Positions 1 through 8,648 are shown, counted from the stretch's first letter. The stretch is DNA of 32,561 bases from CAZWVA01 sp964636885 (GCA_964636885.1 CAZWVA010000028.1:1-32561); one strand, 5' to 3'. Notes: generated from the sequence alone by a model not told the origin. Translations and numbers: made by a program.

Positions 1-36
1 ATACTATCGCATCTTTCGGGGACTAAAGGAATTTTT

Positions 37-97
37 CTACCTCTCTCCTACTTCCTCCTCCCTCTTCCTCGCTCCCCTTAATCTGTTAATCTCCAGC
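37..97. repeat. pyrimidine-rich low-complexity tract
   Basis: The + strand is almost pure C/T here, built from CTCC, CTTCC and CTTAATCT-like words, and it ends just before the operon promoter. It resembles the pyrimidine tract at 27204-27290 that closes the four-helix-bundle element, including the TTAATCT/TTAACCT-like words, but without exact long matches. I see no gene in 1-107. It may be the right flank of a similar element lying to the left of the window; that is inference. Confidence 0.45.
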
Positions 98-107
98 CAT
101 CGCGGTC

Positions 108-137
108 TTGACAAACGAGTCGGAGTGGTGATACAAT
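108..137 (+). promoter_or_regulatory. sigma70-type promoter of the exopolysaccharide operon
   Basis: A perfect -35 hexamer TTGACA (108-113) and a -10 hexamer TACAAT (132-137) are separated by 18 nt. Transcription would start near 144, leaving about 40 nt of leader before the ATG at 184. The upstream in-frame ATG at 136 lies inside the -10 element, so it cannot be the start of the first gene. The downstream genes run in one direction with short gaps, so this promoter could drive the whole block to about 7026. Confidence 0.75.
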
Positions 138-183
138 GGAAACAAAAACGCTGTCATTAGGCCTAAAAAAGGAGGTTGGAACG

Positions 184-897
184 ATGAGGACATCTAGTTG
201 TCTTTCCGTTGCATTAGCATTTCTTTTGATCAGCGTAGACGCTCTAGGTGCAGCTACCATACTTGGAAAGGTCGCCTCCTACTCCTCCCCATCCCGCCCC
301 AATACCTATCCTCTCCTCTCAGGCAGTAAGGTGACATGCGATTATAGAACCCTCATAAAGATAAAGGGCGGTGCACTTATAGCGGATAAGGGGACCGTTA
401 TCGAGGCGTTCGACGAGGGCGATCGCGTTGTTTTTCGGATAGATAAGGGAAGCATACACTTTCGACTCCTTCCACATGAGGTAAGGGTCTCCTTTAAGGC
501 ACTACCCGGGGAGGCCTCTTCTCCTAGGGTATCTCCGGCAAGCGATTCAACTGTATCCGGCAGGATCACCGTTACCGATAGGCGCGCCGTATTAGAGGTC
601 GCCGAGGGTTCATTGGATGTGTTCCCCTCGTATGGGTACTCGGTGGTTGAGGTAAGTGGCGGTCCTTTGGATGTAACCCCTAACGGCTTAAACAGGGTAG
701 GTGCGGGTCAGAGGATAGTACTGGCTCAGGCCGAGGTCGAAGAAACTCCAAAAGAGGGTGCAACGGGCGCTACGACCGGAGGAATATCGATTCCGCTTAC
801 GGGTGCCGCCATAGGAACGGGCGGGGCCTTTATAGGTGGATCGATCCTCCTTGGAACCACACTGGAAGAGGGTGAGGAGGTAAGCCCCATAGAGTAG
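184..897 (+). CDS. FecR-domain secreted/anchored protein
   Basis: This 237-residue protein starts at the ATG at 184, behind a clear AGGAGG (171-176). The longer frame from 136 would begin inside the promoter. The N-terminus is a signal peptide or anchor (basic MR, then a hydrophobic stretch ending near ALGA). Residues about 30-175 show the FecR-like pattern: ADKGT, GDRV, a GSIHF strand, a VLEVAEGSLDV repeat-like strand and a GQRIVL strand near the end. The C-terminus (about 195-225) is a Gly-rich hydrophobic stretch that could be a second membrane segment, then an acidic tail. No FecI sigma factor or TonB receptor is nearby, so a classical iron-signalling role is unlikely. As the first gene of a polysaccharide operon it may be an envelope sensor or scaffold (inference). 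The family call is good and the function is unknown. Confidence 0.75.
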   Translation: MRTSSCLSVALAFLLISVDALGAATILGKVASYSSPSRPNTYPLLSGSKVTCDYRTLIKIKGGALIADKGTVIEAFDEGDRVVFRIDKGSIHFRLLPHEVRVSFKALPGEASSPRVSPASDSTVSGRITVTDRRAVLEVAEGSLDVFPSYGYSVVEVSGGPLDVTPNGLNRVGAGQRIVLAQAEVEETPKEGATGATTGGISIPLTGAAIGTGGAFIGGSILLGTTLEEGEEVSPIE

Positions 898-926
898 AAC
901 CGTATTATTTACAGGGGGGCTATTCT

Positions 927-1943
927 TTGGATGAGAGGTGTATCCTTTCCGTCTTTTTCGTTCTTATTACCCTGGGCTGTGCCGGGGGAAGGGATGTATC
1001 AGGCCCATTACCCACCTCTCAGAACACAGTAGAGTCCGCACAGGAGATAAAGAGGCTAAACTCCAGGCTCCTTGCCCAGGGGGCTAATTCCCCCGTTTCC
1101 CCAGCCGATTATCTTATAGGTCCTGCGGATCTTCTCGAGATCAAGCTATTCGAGTACGACAAGCTAAACAGCACGGTGCGGGTGAGTTCAAGAGGAGATA
1201 TCACCCTCCCACTGCTTGGAAGCGTCAGCGTAAACGGGCTTACCGCCAGGGAGGTCGAGGAGAAGATAGAGAACCTCCTCAGAGATGGCGTATATATAAA
1301 GGACCCACATGTAAGCGTCTTTATCAAAGAACACAGGAGCAAACTCGTATCCGTTATCGGGTACGTGAGGGAGCCCGGAAACTATGAACTCCTCGGAAGG
1401 CAGACCCTCCTCGATGCCCTTGCCGCCGCAAAGGGGCTCGAGGATACCGCCGGAAGAACGGTCTATCTCACGAGGAACGAGGAGGACGGGGGAAAGCAGG
1501 CCTATATGGTCGACCTTGAAGATCTTCTAATCAAGGGAAACTCGGATATAAACCTGACCCTAAAACCCGGAGACGTCATATACGTCCCGGAGGCCGGTGC
1601 GGTCTTCGTGGAGGGTGCCGTGAGAAAGCCCGGTTCATTCCCTATAAAGGAGGGGGTTACAACCCTAACCCAGTGCATAGCCATGGCAGGTGGAATGGCG
1701 ACATACGCCGACAGTAGCGATGTGAAGCTCATCCGACATCACGACGACGGGAGGAGGGAGGTCATACAGCTCGACCTCAGGAAGATCCAGAACGGAGAGG
1801 CCGAGGATACCGTAGTTAAGGACAGGGATGCCATAGTGGTTGGAGCAAGCGCGACGAAGAGGATACTCTACGGGCTCCGCCTCAACTTCCTCTTCGGCTT
1901 GGTCGGTGTGGGATACGACCCCCCTGAGCGTTATAGGGAGTGA
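927..1943 (+). CDS. polysaccharide export lipoprotein (Wza/Poly_export + SLBB)
   Basis: This 338-residue protein starts at a TTG at 927, supported by a G-rich ribosome-binding site (GGGGGG, 913-918); no ATG in frame fits better. The N-terminus is a lipoprotein-like signal with Cys18 after an ITLG stretch, a loose lipobox. Residues about 61-155 match the Poly_export domain (DYLIGPADLLEIKLF, DITLPLLGSV, the GLTAREVEEKI helix, DPHVSVFI). SLBB-type beta-grasp domains follow (VIGYVREPGNYEL; VEGAVRKPGSFPI with TLTQCIAMAGG). The family forms the outer-membrane and periplasmic channel for capsule or exopolysaccharide export. Its partner is the chain-length/kinase protein encoded 19 nt downstream. A short tail after SLBB2 could be the membrane-facing helix. 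Confident. Confidence 0.92.
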   Translation: MDERCILSVFFVLITLGCAGGRDVSGPLPTSQNTVESAQEIKRLNSRLLAQGANSPVSPADYLIGPADLLEIKLFEYDKLNSTVRVSSRGDITLPLLGSVSVNGLTAREVEEKIENLLRDGVYIKDPHVSVFIKEHRSKLVSVIGYVREPGNYELLGRQTLLDALAAAKGLEDTAGRTVYLTRNEEDGGKQAYMVDLEDLLIKGNSDINLTLKPGDVIYVPEAGAVFVEGAVRKPGSFPIKEGVTTLTQCIAMAGGMATYADSSDVKLIRHHDDGRREVIQLDLRKIQNGEAEDTVVKDRDAIVVGASATKRILYGLRLNFLFGLVGVGYDPPERYRE

Positions 1944-1962
1944 TAGGCCGTAAAAAAAAGAG

Positions 1963-4263
1963 GTGGAGTTGGAAGAAAGAGAAAGTAAAGAGATCGCAGA
2001 GTATAAGGGTAGGGGATTAAGGGAGAGGGAGAGCTACCCAGTATCCACTGAGGTTCAAGGGGAATACTACGATACGCGTCTCGAGGAGGCGGGCCTAAGG
2101 GATTACCTATACGTACTCCTTAAGAGGAAGTGGGTTGTGGTGTCTTGCCTCATTGCCTCCGTCGTAACGGTCCTTATCGCTTCCTTCATGATGGATAAGG
2201 TATACAGGGCCGAGGCTGTGATAGAGATAACCCCCGAGGAGCCAAAGATAACGACCTTCCAGGAGGTGATGGAGTCAGAGACACAGCAGAGGGATTTCTA
2301 CGAAACCCAGTATAAGCTCATAAAGAGCCAGTCCCTGGCGAGGGAGGTCGTAACCGATCTTGGACTCGGTTCTCATCCCGAATTCGCATCGACAGGGGAA
2401 AAGACCGGATTCACTTCCCATATAAAAACGGCCCTTGCCGGATTATTCCCCCGGTACGATGGCAAGGGGTGGGATCCCCAGGATGAAAAGGAGAGGGAAT
2501 CAGCCATAGAAAAGGAGATTATCAAATCCTTCCTAAGCAGGGTCGATGTTACACCCGACAGGACATCAAGGCTGGTTAATATTAGCTTTGAAAGCACGGA
2601 CCCCGAACTTGCCGTTAAGGCGGTAAATACACTCGTGGATAAGTACATAGAATGGATACTCCAGAGGAAGGTAGAGGCCACCAAGTCAGCAAGGGAGTTC
2701 TTAGAGAAGCAACTCCAGGAGGCGAAGGCCAGGCTCGAAAGGTCGGAGGAGGAGCTAAACAGGTTTGCAAAGAGCGCCGACATCATCTCCCTCGACGAGA
2801 ACCTGAACCTCGTATACAAACAGCTTGCGGAGTTGAACGAGGCCCTCTCAAAGGCCGAATCGGAGAGGCTCTCTAAGGAGGCCCTCTACAGGGAGGTCAA
2901 ATCCGGGAACTACACCTTCATGCCACAGGTGATAAACGACCCATCGATCCAAGCGCTCTACGAGGAGTACACGAGGCTAAAGGCCGATTACGACAATAAG
3001 TCCGTCGTATACGGCACAAACCTGCCGGAGATGAAACAGCTAGAGGCACAGCTCCAGAGGATAGAGGGGGAGCTCAAAAGGCGTGGGAGCGGGATCGCGG
3101 AGAGCCTGAAGAAGGACTACGAGACCGCCCTCAGCAAGGAGAACATATTTAGACGGAGGACGGAGGAGCAGAAGAGGCGGGCCACGGAGTTAAACGAGAA
3201 GGCCGTACAGTATAAGATACTGGCAAGGGAGGTAGAAACGAATAAATCCATATACAAAAACCTTCTCCAGAGGCTTAAAGAGACAGAGGTAACATCGGCC
3301 ATCAAGGCAACGAACATACAGGTCGTGGACTACGCCACGGGTCCCCTTCCTCCATATAAGCCAAACATAAAGCTAAACGCCCTACTTGCCACGTTGATGG
3401 GGATTATAGGCGGGATATTCCTTGCGTTTGTGTTTGAGTACTTTGACAGCACCATAAAGGACGAGGAGGAGATAGAGAGGCGGTTCTCCCTGGCCTTTCT
3501 GGGGGCCGTGCCACTTGCAGTCGAGGGCGACAGGCAGGGCATAGAAAGGGCGGTCTACACGAATCCGAGGTCTGTAATAGCGGAGGCCTACAGGGTCATA
3601 AAGACATCCATCCTCTATTCGTCACCCGACCACCCTCCGAGGTCGATCCTAGTGGCAAGCGCTCAGGCACTCGAGGGAAAGACCACAACCGCATCCAATA
3701 TCGCCCTCTCTCTGATCCAGTCCGGACTCAAGGTTGTTCTTATAGACGGGGACCTGAGAAAGCCGAGGTTGCATAAGGTCTTCCTCGATAACGGCAACGA
3801 ATCGGGATTAACCACCTATCTAATCGGGAAGGCCGAGCCATCTGCCCTCATAAAGCGTGGGGATATCCCGGAGCTTGCCATAATCCCATCGGGCCCGTTT
3901 CCGCCAAACCCGGCAGAGCTCCTCGGCTCAAGGAGGATGAAGGAGCTAATAGAGAGGCTCCTTGAGGAATACGACCACGTGATAATAGACGGGGCGCCGA
4001 TTATGGGCTTTGCGGACTCCCGCCTCCTCTCTAGGCTCGTAGACGGGGTCCTCCTCGTAACGAGTATAGGGGTGACACACAGGCAGGCCCTTAGGAACAG
4101 CATAGAGGGGATACTTAGGGTGAAGGGGAGGATAATAGGGGCCATTGTAAACAGGCTTGAGACGGGAAGGGGCAAATACGGTCATTATTACTATTACTCG
4201 TCTTACTACGGCGATGCTGAGAGGGAAGGGAAAAAACTCCATATTTATCCTCCTCGCTCTTAA
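1963..4263 (+). CDS. Wzc-type chain-length determinant / BY tyrosine autokinase
   Basis: This 766-residue inner-membrane protein probably starts at the GTG at 1963, with only a weak A-rich/AGAG ribosome-binding site. Order: a cytoplasmic N-tail; TM1 about 57-76; a Wzz domain; long periplasmic coiled coil (about 230-460, rich in Glu/Lys heptads); the GPLPPYKPNIKLN Pro-rich motif; TM2 about 470-490; then a cytoplasmic BY-kinase domain. The kinase has Walker A (LEGKTTT, about 570-576), Walker A' (LIDGDLRKPR, about 593-602) and Walker B (VIIDGAP, about 673-679). The C-terminus carries a Tyr cluster (YGHYYYYSSYY, about 739-749), the usual autophosphorylation tail. The kinase cycles between phosphorylated and free oligomers to set polymer length and works with the Wza-type exporter upstream. 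All catalytic motifs are present. The 3' end overlaps the next gene. Confidence 0.94.
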   Translation: MELEERESKEIAEYKGRGLRERESYPVSTEVQGEYYDTRLEEAGLRDYLYVLLKRKWVVVSCLIASVVTVLIASFMMDKVYRAEAVIEITPEEPKITTFQEVMESETQQRDFYETQYKLIKSQSLAREVVTDLGLGSHPEFASTGEKTGFTSHIKTALAGLFPRYDGKGWDPQDEKERESAIEKEIIKSFLSRVDVTPDRTSRLVNISFESTDPELAVKAVNTLVDKYIEWILQRKVEATKSAREFLEKQLQEAKARLERSEEELNRFAKSADIISLDENLNLVYKQLAELNEALSKAESERLSKEALYREVKSGNYTFMPQVINDPSIQALYEEYTRLKADYDNKSVVYGTNLPEMKQLEAQLQRIEGELKRRGSGIAESLKKDYETALSKENIFRRRTEEQKRRATELNEKAVQYKILAREVETNKSIYKNLLQRLKETEVTSAIKATNIQVVDYATGPLPPYKPNIKLNALLATLMGIIGGIFLAFVFEYFDSTIKDEEEIERRFSLAFLGAVPLAVEGDRQGIERAVYTNPRSVIAEAYRVIKTSILYSSPDHPPRSILVASAQALEGKTTTASNIALSLIQSGLKVVLIDGDLRKPRLHKVFLDNGNESGLTTYLIGKAEPSALIKRGDIPELAIIPSGPFPPNPAELLGSRRMKELIERLLEEYDHVIIDGAPIMGFADSRLLSRLVDGVLLVTSIGVTHRQALRNSIEGILRVKGRIIGAIVNRLETGRGKYGHYYYYSSYYGDAEREGKKLHIYPPRS

Positions 4264-5443
4264 CGCCTTTCTCATCGAGGAGGCCATGAGGATCGGGATC
4301 TCCTCCCTCCTATTTAGAGAGGGGGAAATAGACAGAATGAGGGAGAGCCTGACGCTTAACCCGTTTGACTCGGAGCACCGTTTTCGCCTGGCCATGCTCT
4401 CCTACATTCTCTTGCTCGGAGGGAAGGAAATGGTAGAGGCCCTCTATCTCGGCTCCCTGGAATCGAATCCGCTCCTCGTCTCCTCCTGGTTGGGGCTTTC
4501 AGAGACCCTCGTCGAGGCCGGGGAAGAGGAGAAGGCAAGAACCGCCTTAAGTCGCGCCCTTTCCCTCTCCCCCTCATCCACGGCCGTCCTGTGGGAGGGC
4601 TCCATCCTCGCCCTCCGGCTTGGGGACACGGACCTTGCCCTAAAGAATCTGAGGGTGGTCGCAGATACCGATCCGGGGAGGAGGAGAAAGGCCTTCGATC
4701 TCTCCTGGCAGTTTATAGGCGATCCAGAGGTGATCTTAAGAGAGGTTGTTACGGACCGCATCCTCCCTGACTACCTCAGGTATCTCATCTCGAGGGATAA
4801 ACTGGATGAGACATTCCCCGTATGGGAGAGGATGAAGGGGGCAGGGATGGTTTCAAAGGACGCCGCCCTCGGTTATATAGACTTCCTCATAAGGAGGGAG
4901 AGGGGTCACCTGGCCATTTCCATATGGAAAGAGGTGTTTGGAGAAAACGAGGGGGATACCCTTATATGGAATGGAGGATTCGAGAACGAACCCCTGGGGA
5001 GGGGGTTTGACTGGAGGATAGGGAGTACGGAGGGGGTAGCGGTCGATTTCGACTGGGAAAAGAGGTTTCAGGGAAGATACTCGCTCAGGCTAACCTTTGA
5101 TGGAAAACACAATACAGATTTCCACCACGTCTCACAGGTTGTGCCCGTAGAACCCGATACGGATTACATCCTTACATCCCGCATATCCACCCGCGGGATC
5201 ACGACTAGAAATGGGATATCATGGGAGGTCTACTGCTATCCGAGAGGGAAGATGAGTGTGGCTACAGAACCCCTTACGGGAACAACGGAATGGAGGACGG
5301 TAGGGCTACGGTTCCATACCCCTTCCGATTGCACGTCCATCATGGTTAGGCTCAGGCGGTATGCGAGTACAAGGCTCGATAGATACATATCGGGTACCGC
5401 CTGGGTGGATGACGTAAGGCTCCTAAAAGGTGGAGAAGGATAG
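4214..5443 (+). CDS. TPR-like protein with C-terminal jelly-roll (CBM-like) domain
   Basis: About 409 residues from the ATG at 4214, which overlaps the end of the kinase gene by 50 nt. A longer frame opens at 4157, but the shorter start places a basic MLRGKGK immediately before a hydrophobic segment (SIFILLALNAFLI), a normal signal anchor. Residues about 40-230 are helical with TPR-like spacing (SWLGLSETLVEAGEEEKARTAL, then a second unit ending LALKNL). Residues about 250-405 look like a beta-sandwich carbohydrate-binding domain: WNGGFE at the start, GRYSLRL in the middle and AWVDDVRLLKG at the end, as in CBM4/9-like folds. Such proteins often lie beside Wzc/Wza genes. It probably sits in the periplasm and may touch the growing polymer (inference). 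The start is uncertain because no strong ribosome-binding site is visible. Confidence 0.75.
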   Translation: MLRGKGKNSIFILLALNAFLIEEAMRIGISSLLFREGEIDRMRESLTLNPFDSEHRFRLAMLSYILLLGGKEMVEALYLGSLESNPLLVSSWLGLSETLVEAGEEEKARTALSRALSLSPSSTAVLWEGSILALRLGDTDLALKNLRVVADTDPGRRRKAFDLSWQFIGDPEVILREVVTDRILPDYLRYLISRDKLDETFPVWERMKGAGMVSKDAALGYIDFLIRRERGHLAISIWKEVFGENEGDTLIWNGGFENEPLGRGFDWRIGSTEGVAVDFDWEKRFQGRYSLRLTFDGKHNTDFHHVSQVVPVEPDTDYILTSRISTRGITTRNGISWEVYCYPRGKMSVATEPLTGTTEWRTVGLRFHTPSDCTSIMVRLRRYASTRLDRYISGTAWVDDVRLLKGGEG

Positions 5444-5445
5444 AG

Positions 5446-7026
5446 ATGCTAAGGGTAGAGAGAAGGGTATTTGAAAGTGTGGTACTGCAGATTATAGATT
5501 CGACCGATATGAGGGAGCTCTTATCCGAGTTCTCAAGGGATACCCCATTCTTCTACTCCATTACGAGCGATATATCGAGGGGGAAGGACTCCCCAAACTA
5601 CCCTATCATTGAGAAGATCGCTGTGGATAGGAGGGTAAACGAGGAGTTTATAGTCCAGCAGGCAAGATCCCTACTCTCCCTCCTTGCACCCGAGCGTCCA
5701 AAAGAGGACTACTACGGGATTCTCGGTGTTCATCCAACGGCCGATTCAAGGGAGATAAGGAAGAGTTGGCTTAGGCTCGTTACGGCATACCATCCGGACA
5801 GGGTTGGGGATGAGGGCCTTGAGATCACGAAGAAGCTAAACGAGGCATACGATGTCTTAAGGGACCCCGTAAGGAGGAGCAACTACGATTCTAGATTCCC
5901 CCACGCATCCCCCGTCTTGGTGGTCGAGCCGTGGCGGACGAGGCTCCTGGGGAATCCCTTCTCCTACGCCGTCATTATGGTCTTTCTTATCATATCCATC
6001 TCATCTTACATCTTCCTCTCCAAATCGCCACTCCGTAGCGGAGAAAACGGGGTCGGGATGGAGAGAAGGGTAGGAGACAAGGGGGAAAGGGTGCTCTTGG
6101 CATACATAAGACCGGAGGCAAGGGGTCTCCACAAGGGCCCTCCATCGGATATAGAGGGGAGCGCCACACAGGCCGTTAGAACCGTAAGGAGGGAGGGGTT
6201 TAACGGGGGCGAGGGCCTTGCGTACATGAAGCCGCCTCCAAGGCCGGGTGCTACTAAAGGGACGGAGGAGCCCTCAGAGAAAGGGGGCAAGTGGCTAGCC
6301 TCCAAGGCGGGTGCGGAAAAGAAGGGTGTTAAATACGTCGTTAAGAGCGGGGATAACCTTTGGGGGATAGCAAGGGCGTTTAACACGACGGTTAGGGACA
6401 TAAAGGCAGAGAACAAACTGAGGGATAACCGCCTCGACGTAGGGGATGTCCTCATAATATCGGGCGAAGGACCCCCAAAGAGGGACGTAGAGAAGAGGGG
6501 GTATAAGGGGCCTGTGGGTGAGCCCTTAGAGGCCCCTAAGAAAAAGGTCGCCTTAAAGGAGCCTGAAAGGAAGTCCCTCTTGCCGGAGAATGAGGGGGAG
6601 AAGACGCCCTCCTCTACCACCGACACCAAAAAGTTGCCGGTTTATCCGGATAGGGAGTCACTCTACTCATTCGTCTCGGAATACGTATCGGCCTATAAGA
6701 GCAGGAACATGCCGAGGTTTGTCTCCTTTTTTGCCCCCGATGCCAGGGAGAACGGGGTTGAGATATCGAAGGCGATCACGTCCTATAGAAGGAACTTCTC
6801 ATCTCTCGATATAATCCAGTATGACGTTCGGGTGAGCAGGGTCGCCGTGGAGGATGATAGGGCGTCGATAGACGGGGACTTTACCATGACGTTCAAAAAG
6901 AGGAGTGAAGAGAAGGTGAAGCGATCGAGGGGGGAGATAAGCTGGCTCCTCTCGTGGGATGAAAACGGGTGGAGGATAAAGGAGATAAATTACAGACTGA
7001 GGGGAAGAGAGGCAGACGAAGGGTAG
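5446..7026 (+). CDS. DnaJ-TM-LysM-NTF2-like fusion protein
   Basis: This 526-residue protein starts at an ATG 2 nt after the previous stop. Residues 1-85 are helical and unassigned. Residues about 88-150 are a J domain with the HPD triad at 116-118 and the DYYGILGV, LNEAYDVL and YDSRF signatures. One membrane segment lies at about 172-192. A low-complexity Pro/Gly/Lys linker leads to a LysM domain at about 296-339 (YVVKSGDNLWGIARAFN ... GDVLIISG). After another linker, residues about 403-520 resemble an NTF2/SnoaL-like domain (AYKSRNMPRFVSFFAPDA ... WRIKEINYRL). The predicted topology puts the J domain in the cytoplasm and LysM and NTF2-like domains in the periplasm. It could link Hsp70 recruitment to peptidoglycan binding next to the export machine (inference). 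The domains are individually clear; the combination is unusual. Confidence 0.85.
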   Translation: MLRVERRVFESVVLQIIDSTDMRELLSEFSRDTPFFYSITSDISRGKDSPNYPIIEKIAVDRRVNEEFIVQQARSLLSLLAPERPKEDYYGILGVHPTADSREIRKSWLRLVTAYHPDRVGDEGLEITKKLNEAYDVLRDPVRRSNYDSRFPHASPVLVVEPWRTRLLGNPFSYAVIMVFLIISISSYIFLSKSPLRSGENGVGMERRVGDKGERVLLAYIRPEARGLHKGPPSDIEGSATQAVRTVRREGFNGGEGLAYMKPPPRPGATKGTEEPSEKGGKWLASKAGAEKKGVKYVVKSGDNLWGIARAFNTTVRDIKAENKLRDNRLDVGDVLIISGEGPPKRDVEKRGYKGPVGEPLEAPKKKVALKEPERKSLLPENEGEKTPSSTTDTKKLPVYPDRESLYSFVSEYVSAYKSRNMPRFVSFFAPDARENGVEISKAITSYRRNFSSLDIIQYDVRVSRVAVEDDRASIDGDFTMTFKKRSEEKVKRSRGEISWLLSWDENGWRIKEINYRLRGREADEG

Positions 7027-7097
7027 CCCGGGTCGTCTCTCTCAATTAAGGTGCATAGAGGGGATGGAGCCTTTTTCAATCGCTGACCCCAGGGGAG

Positions 7098-7124
7098 TAC
7101 ATTTTGGATCGACACCAAAATGTA
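7098..7124. promoter_or_regulatory. perfect inverted repeat, likely operator
   Basis: TACATTTTGG (7098-7107) and its exact complement CCAAAATGTA (7115-7124) flank a 7-nt spacer in the 150-nt gap before the sugar transferase. No U-run follows, so a terminator is unlikely. A second small hairpin, AGGGC-GGA-GCCCT, lies at 7131-7143. The symmetry and the centre-to-centre spacing of about 17 nt fit a dimeric regulator site. No clear sigma70 promoter is visible in the gap. Confidence 0.5.
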
Positions 7125-7176
7125 GGTGAAAGGGCGGAGCCCTGTCTATAGCTCAACGGCCTAACGTTCTAGAGAA

Positions 7177-8643
7177 ATGGCAATGCCGGAACTCAGATTG
7201 AAGGAGGGGAAGGCTTTCCCATCTCCCAGAAGGACATGGGGAAAGTTGGTACAGGCCTCCTATATCCTAACGGACGCCGTATTTGTCCTTCTAGGCGGCC
7301 TTATCCTCTTCTCCATAAGGTTCTATCCGGATGTCCTTAAGAGGCACATTTCACATCAACCGATCCCCCTTCCCCTCTTCTGGCCCTACTATGCGGGCTT
7401 CTTTGTACTCTACCTTAGCCTCATCATCCTCCTCTTTAAGAACTACGACCTCTATAGAACCCCTCGCGGGAGGCAGTGGGAGGATGAGTCCATACTCGTG
7501 TTTAAAGGGGTCCTATTTGCCACGCTCATACTCATGGTGTTTATGTACCTTTCAAAGATGCATATCTCCCGGTTCGTCGTACTCTCAAGCTGGGTTGTAA
7601 ACACCCTTTCTCTTGCCTCCTGGAGGTACGTAAAGCGCCGGATCGTAGAGTGGCGTATAGCACAGGGGTACGGTATAAGGAACGCCCTCATAGTGGGGGC
7701 GGGAAAGGTCGGGCGAGGGCTTGCAGAGATAATAAGGGATAACCGTAACCTCGGTCTCCATGTGAAGGGGTTTCTTGACGACCGAAAGGAGGGAGAAGAC
7801 ATCCTGGGCGGAATAAAGGACCTTCCCCGCATAATAAAGAGCCACTTCATAGAGGAGGTCTTCGTCACGATCCCATCGGAGAGGGAGATAGTAAAGGGGA
7901 TCGCCGATCAGGCGAGGGCCCTAAGGGCAAACGTCAAGGTCATACCCGACCTCTTTGACGGTATCTTCATGGGTAGTGCCACGTCATTCGGGTTCCTGGG
8001 CAGGTTCCCCGTCATGGAGCTATACAGTGAGCCCATCCCGGAGATAGGGCTCTTCATAAAGAGGGTGATGGACGTGGTAGGGGCTATAGTCGGGCTTCTC
8101 CTCTTCCTTCCTGTATCAATAGCAATAGCAATAGCAATAAAGATAGACTCCCCTGAAGGCCCCATAATCTACAGGTCGAGGAGGGTGGGAAGGAAGGGTA
8201 GGGTTTTTAACTGCTACAAGTTCCGCACCATGGTTCCGAATGCGGACGAGATGAAAGAGGAGCTCAGACGGTTAAACGAGAGGAGAGGGCCCTTCTTCAA
8301 GATCACAAACGATCCCCGACTCACGAGGGTGGGAAGGTTCATAAGGAGGTACAGCCTTGACGAGATTCCCCAGTTCCTAAACGTCCTAAAGGGCGATATG
8401 AGCCTGGTAGGGCCTAGGCCACATCCAGAGGACGACTTCATTAGATACGACCTTGACTACTATAGGAGGCTAGACATTAAGCCGGGGATGACAAGCCTCT
8501 GGGCCGTAAAGGCACAGGACGACCCATCATTCGAGACGAACCTCAAGCTCGACCTCTACTACATAGAGAACTGGTCAATACTCCTTGACCTAAAGATAAT
8601 CCTCCTTACCATACCAACCCTGCTAAGGGGGGTTGGGAGGTGA
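7177..8643 (+). CDS. undecaprenyl-phosphate sugar phosphotransferase (WcaJ/EpsE-like)
   Basis: This 488-residue polyprenyl-phosphate hexose-1-phosphate transferase begins at the ATG at 7177; a second ATG two codons later is possible. N-terminal membrane helices occupy about 20-165. A Rossmann-like domain follows (ALIVGAGKVGRGLAEII, about 168-285). The catalytic bacterial sugar transferase domain starts near 290 with KRVMDVVGA and a membrane hairpin. It then shows the hallmark motifs YKFRTM, the Asp/Arg-rich TNDPRLTRVGRFIRRYSLDE, the Pro/Gly/Arg motif SLVGPRPHPED and KPGMTSLW. It transfers a sugar phosphate from a nucleotide sugar to undecaprenyl phosphate at the inner membrane, the first step of repeat-unit assembly. 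The sugar cannot be told from the sequence. The codon style matches the upstream core genes, and the cassette begins right after its stop. Confidence 0.93.
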   Translation: MAMPELRLKEGKAFPSPRRTWGKLVQASYILTDAVFVLLGGLILFSIRFYPDVLKRHISHQPIPLPLFWPYYAGFFVLYLSLIILLFKNYDLYRTPRGRQWEDESILVFKGVLFATLILMVFMYLSKMHISRFVVLSSWVVNTLSLASWRYVKRRIVEWRIAQGYGIRNALIVGAGKVGRGLAEIIRDNRNLGLHVKGFLDDRKEGEDILGGIKDLPRIIKSHFIEEVFVTIPSEREIVKGIADQARALRANVKVIPDLFDGIFMGSATSFGFLGRFPVMELYSEPIPEIGLFIKRVMDVVGAIVGLLLFLPVSIAIAIAIKIDSPEGPIIYRSRRVGRKGRVFNCYKFRTMVPNADEMKEELRRLNERRGPFFKITNDPRLTRVGRFIRRYSLDEIPQFLNVLKGDMSLVGPRPHPEDDFIRYDLDYYRRLDIKPGMTSLWAVKAQDDPSFETNLKLDLYYIENWSILLDLKIILLTIPTLLRGVGR

Positions 8644-8648
8644 GGCGA

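Noticed and set aside
136..183. Earlier ATG start for the FecR-like gene
   Set aside because: The ATG lies inside the -10 hexamer of a near-consensus promoter, and the ATG at 184 has a proper AGGAGG site and signal peptide.
7027..7176. Cyclic-di-GMP (GEMM) or other riboswitch
   Set aside because: GGAGCC and GGCCTAA words recall GEMM, but the conserved core and pairing do not fit; only the inverted repeat and a small hairpin are supportable.
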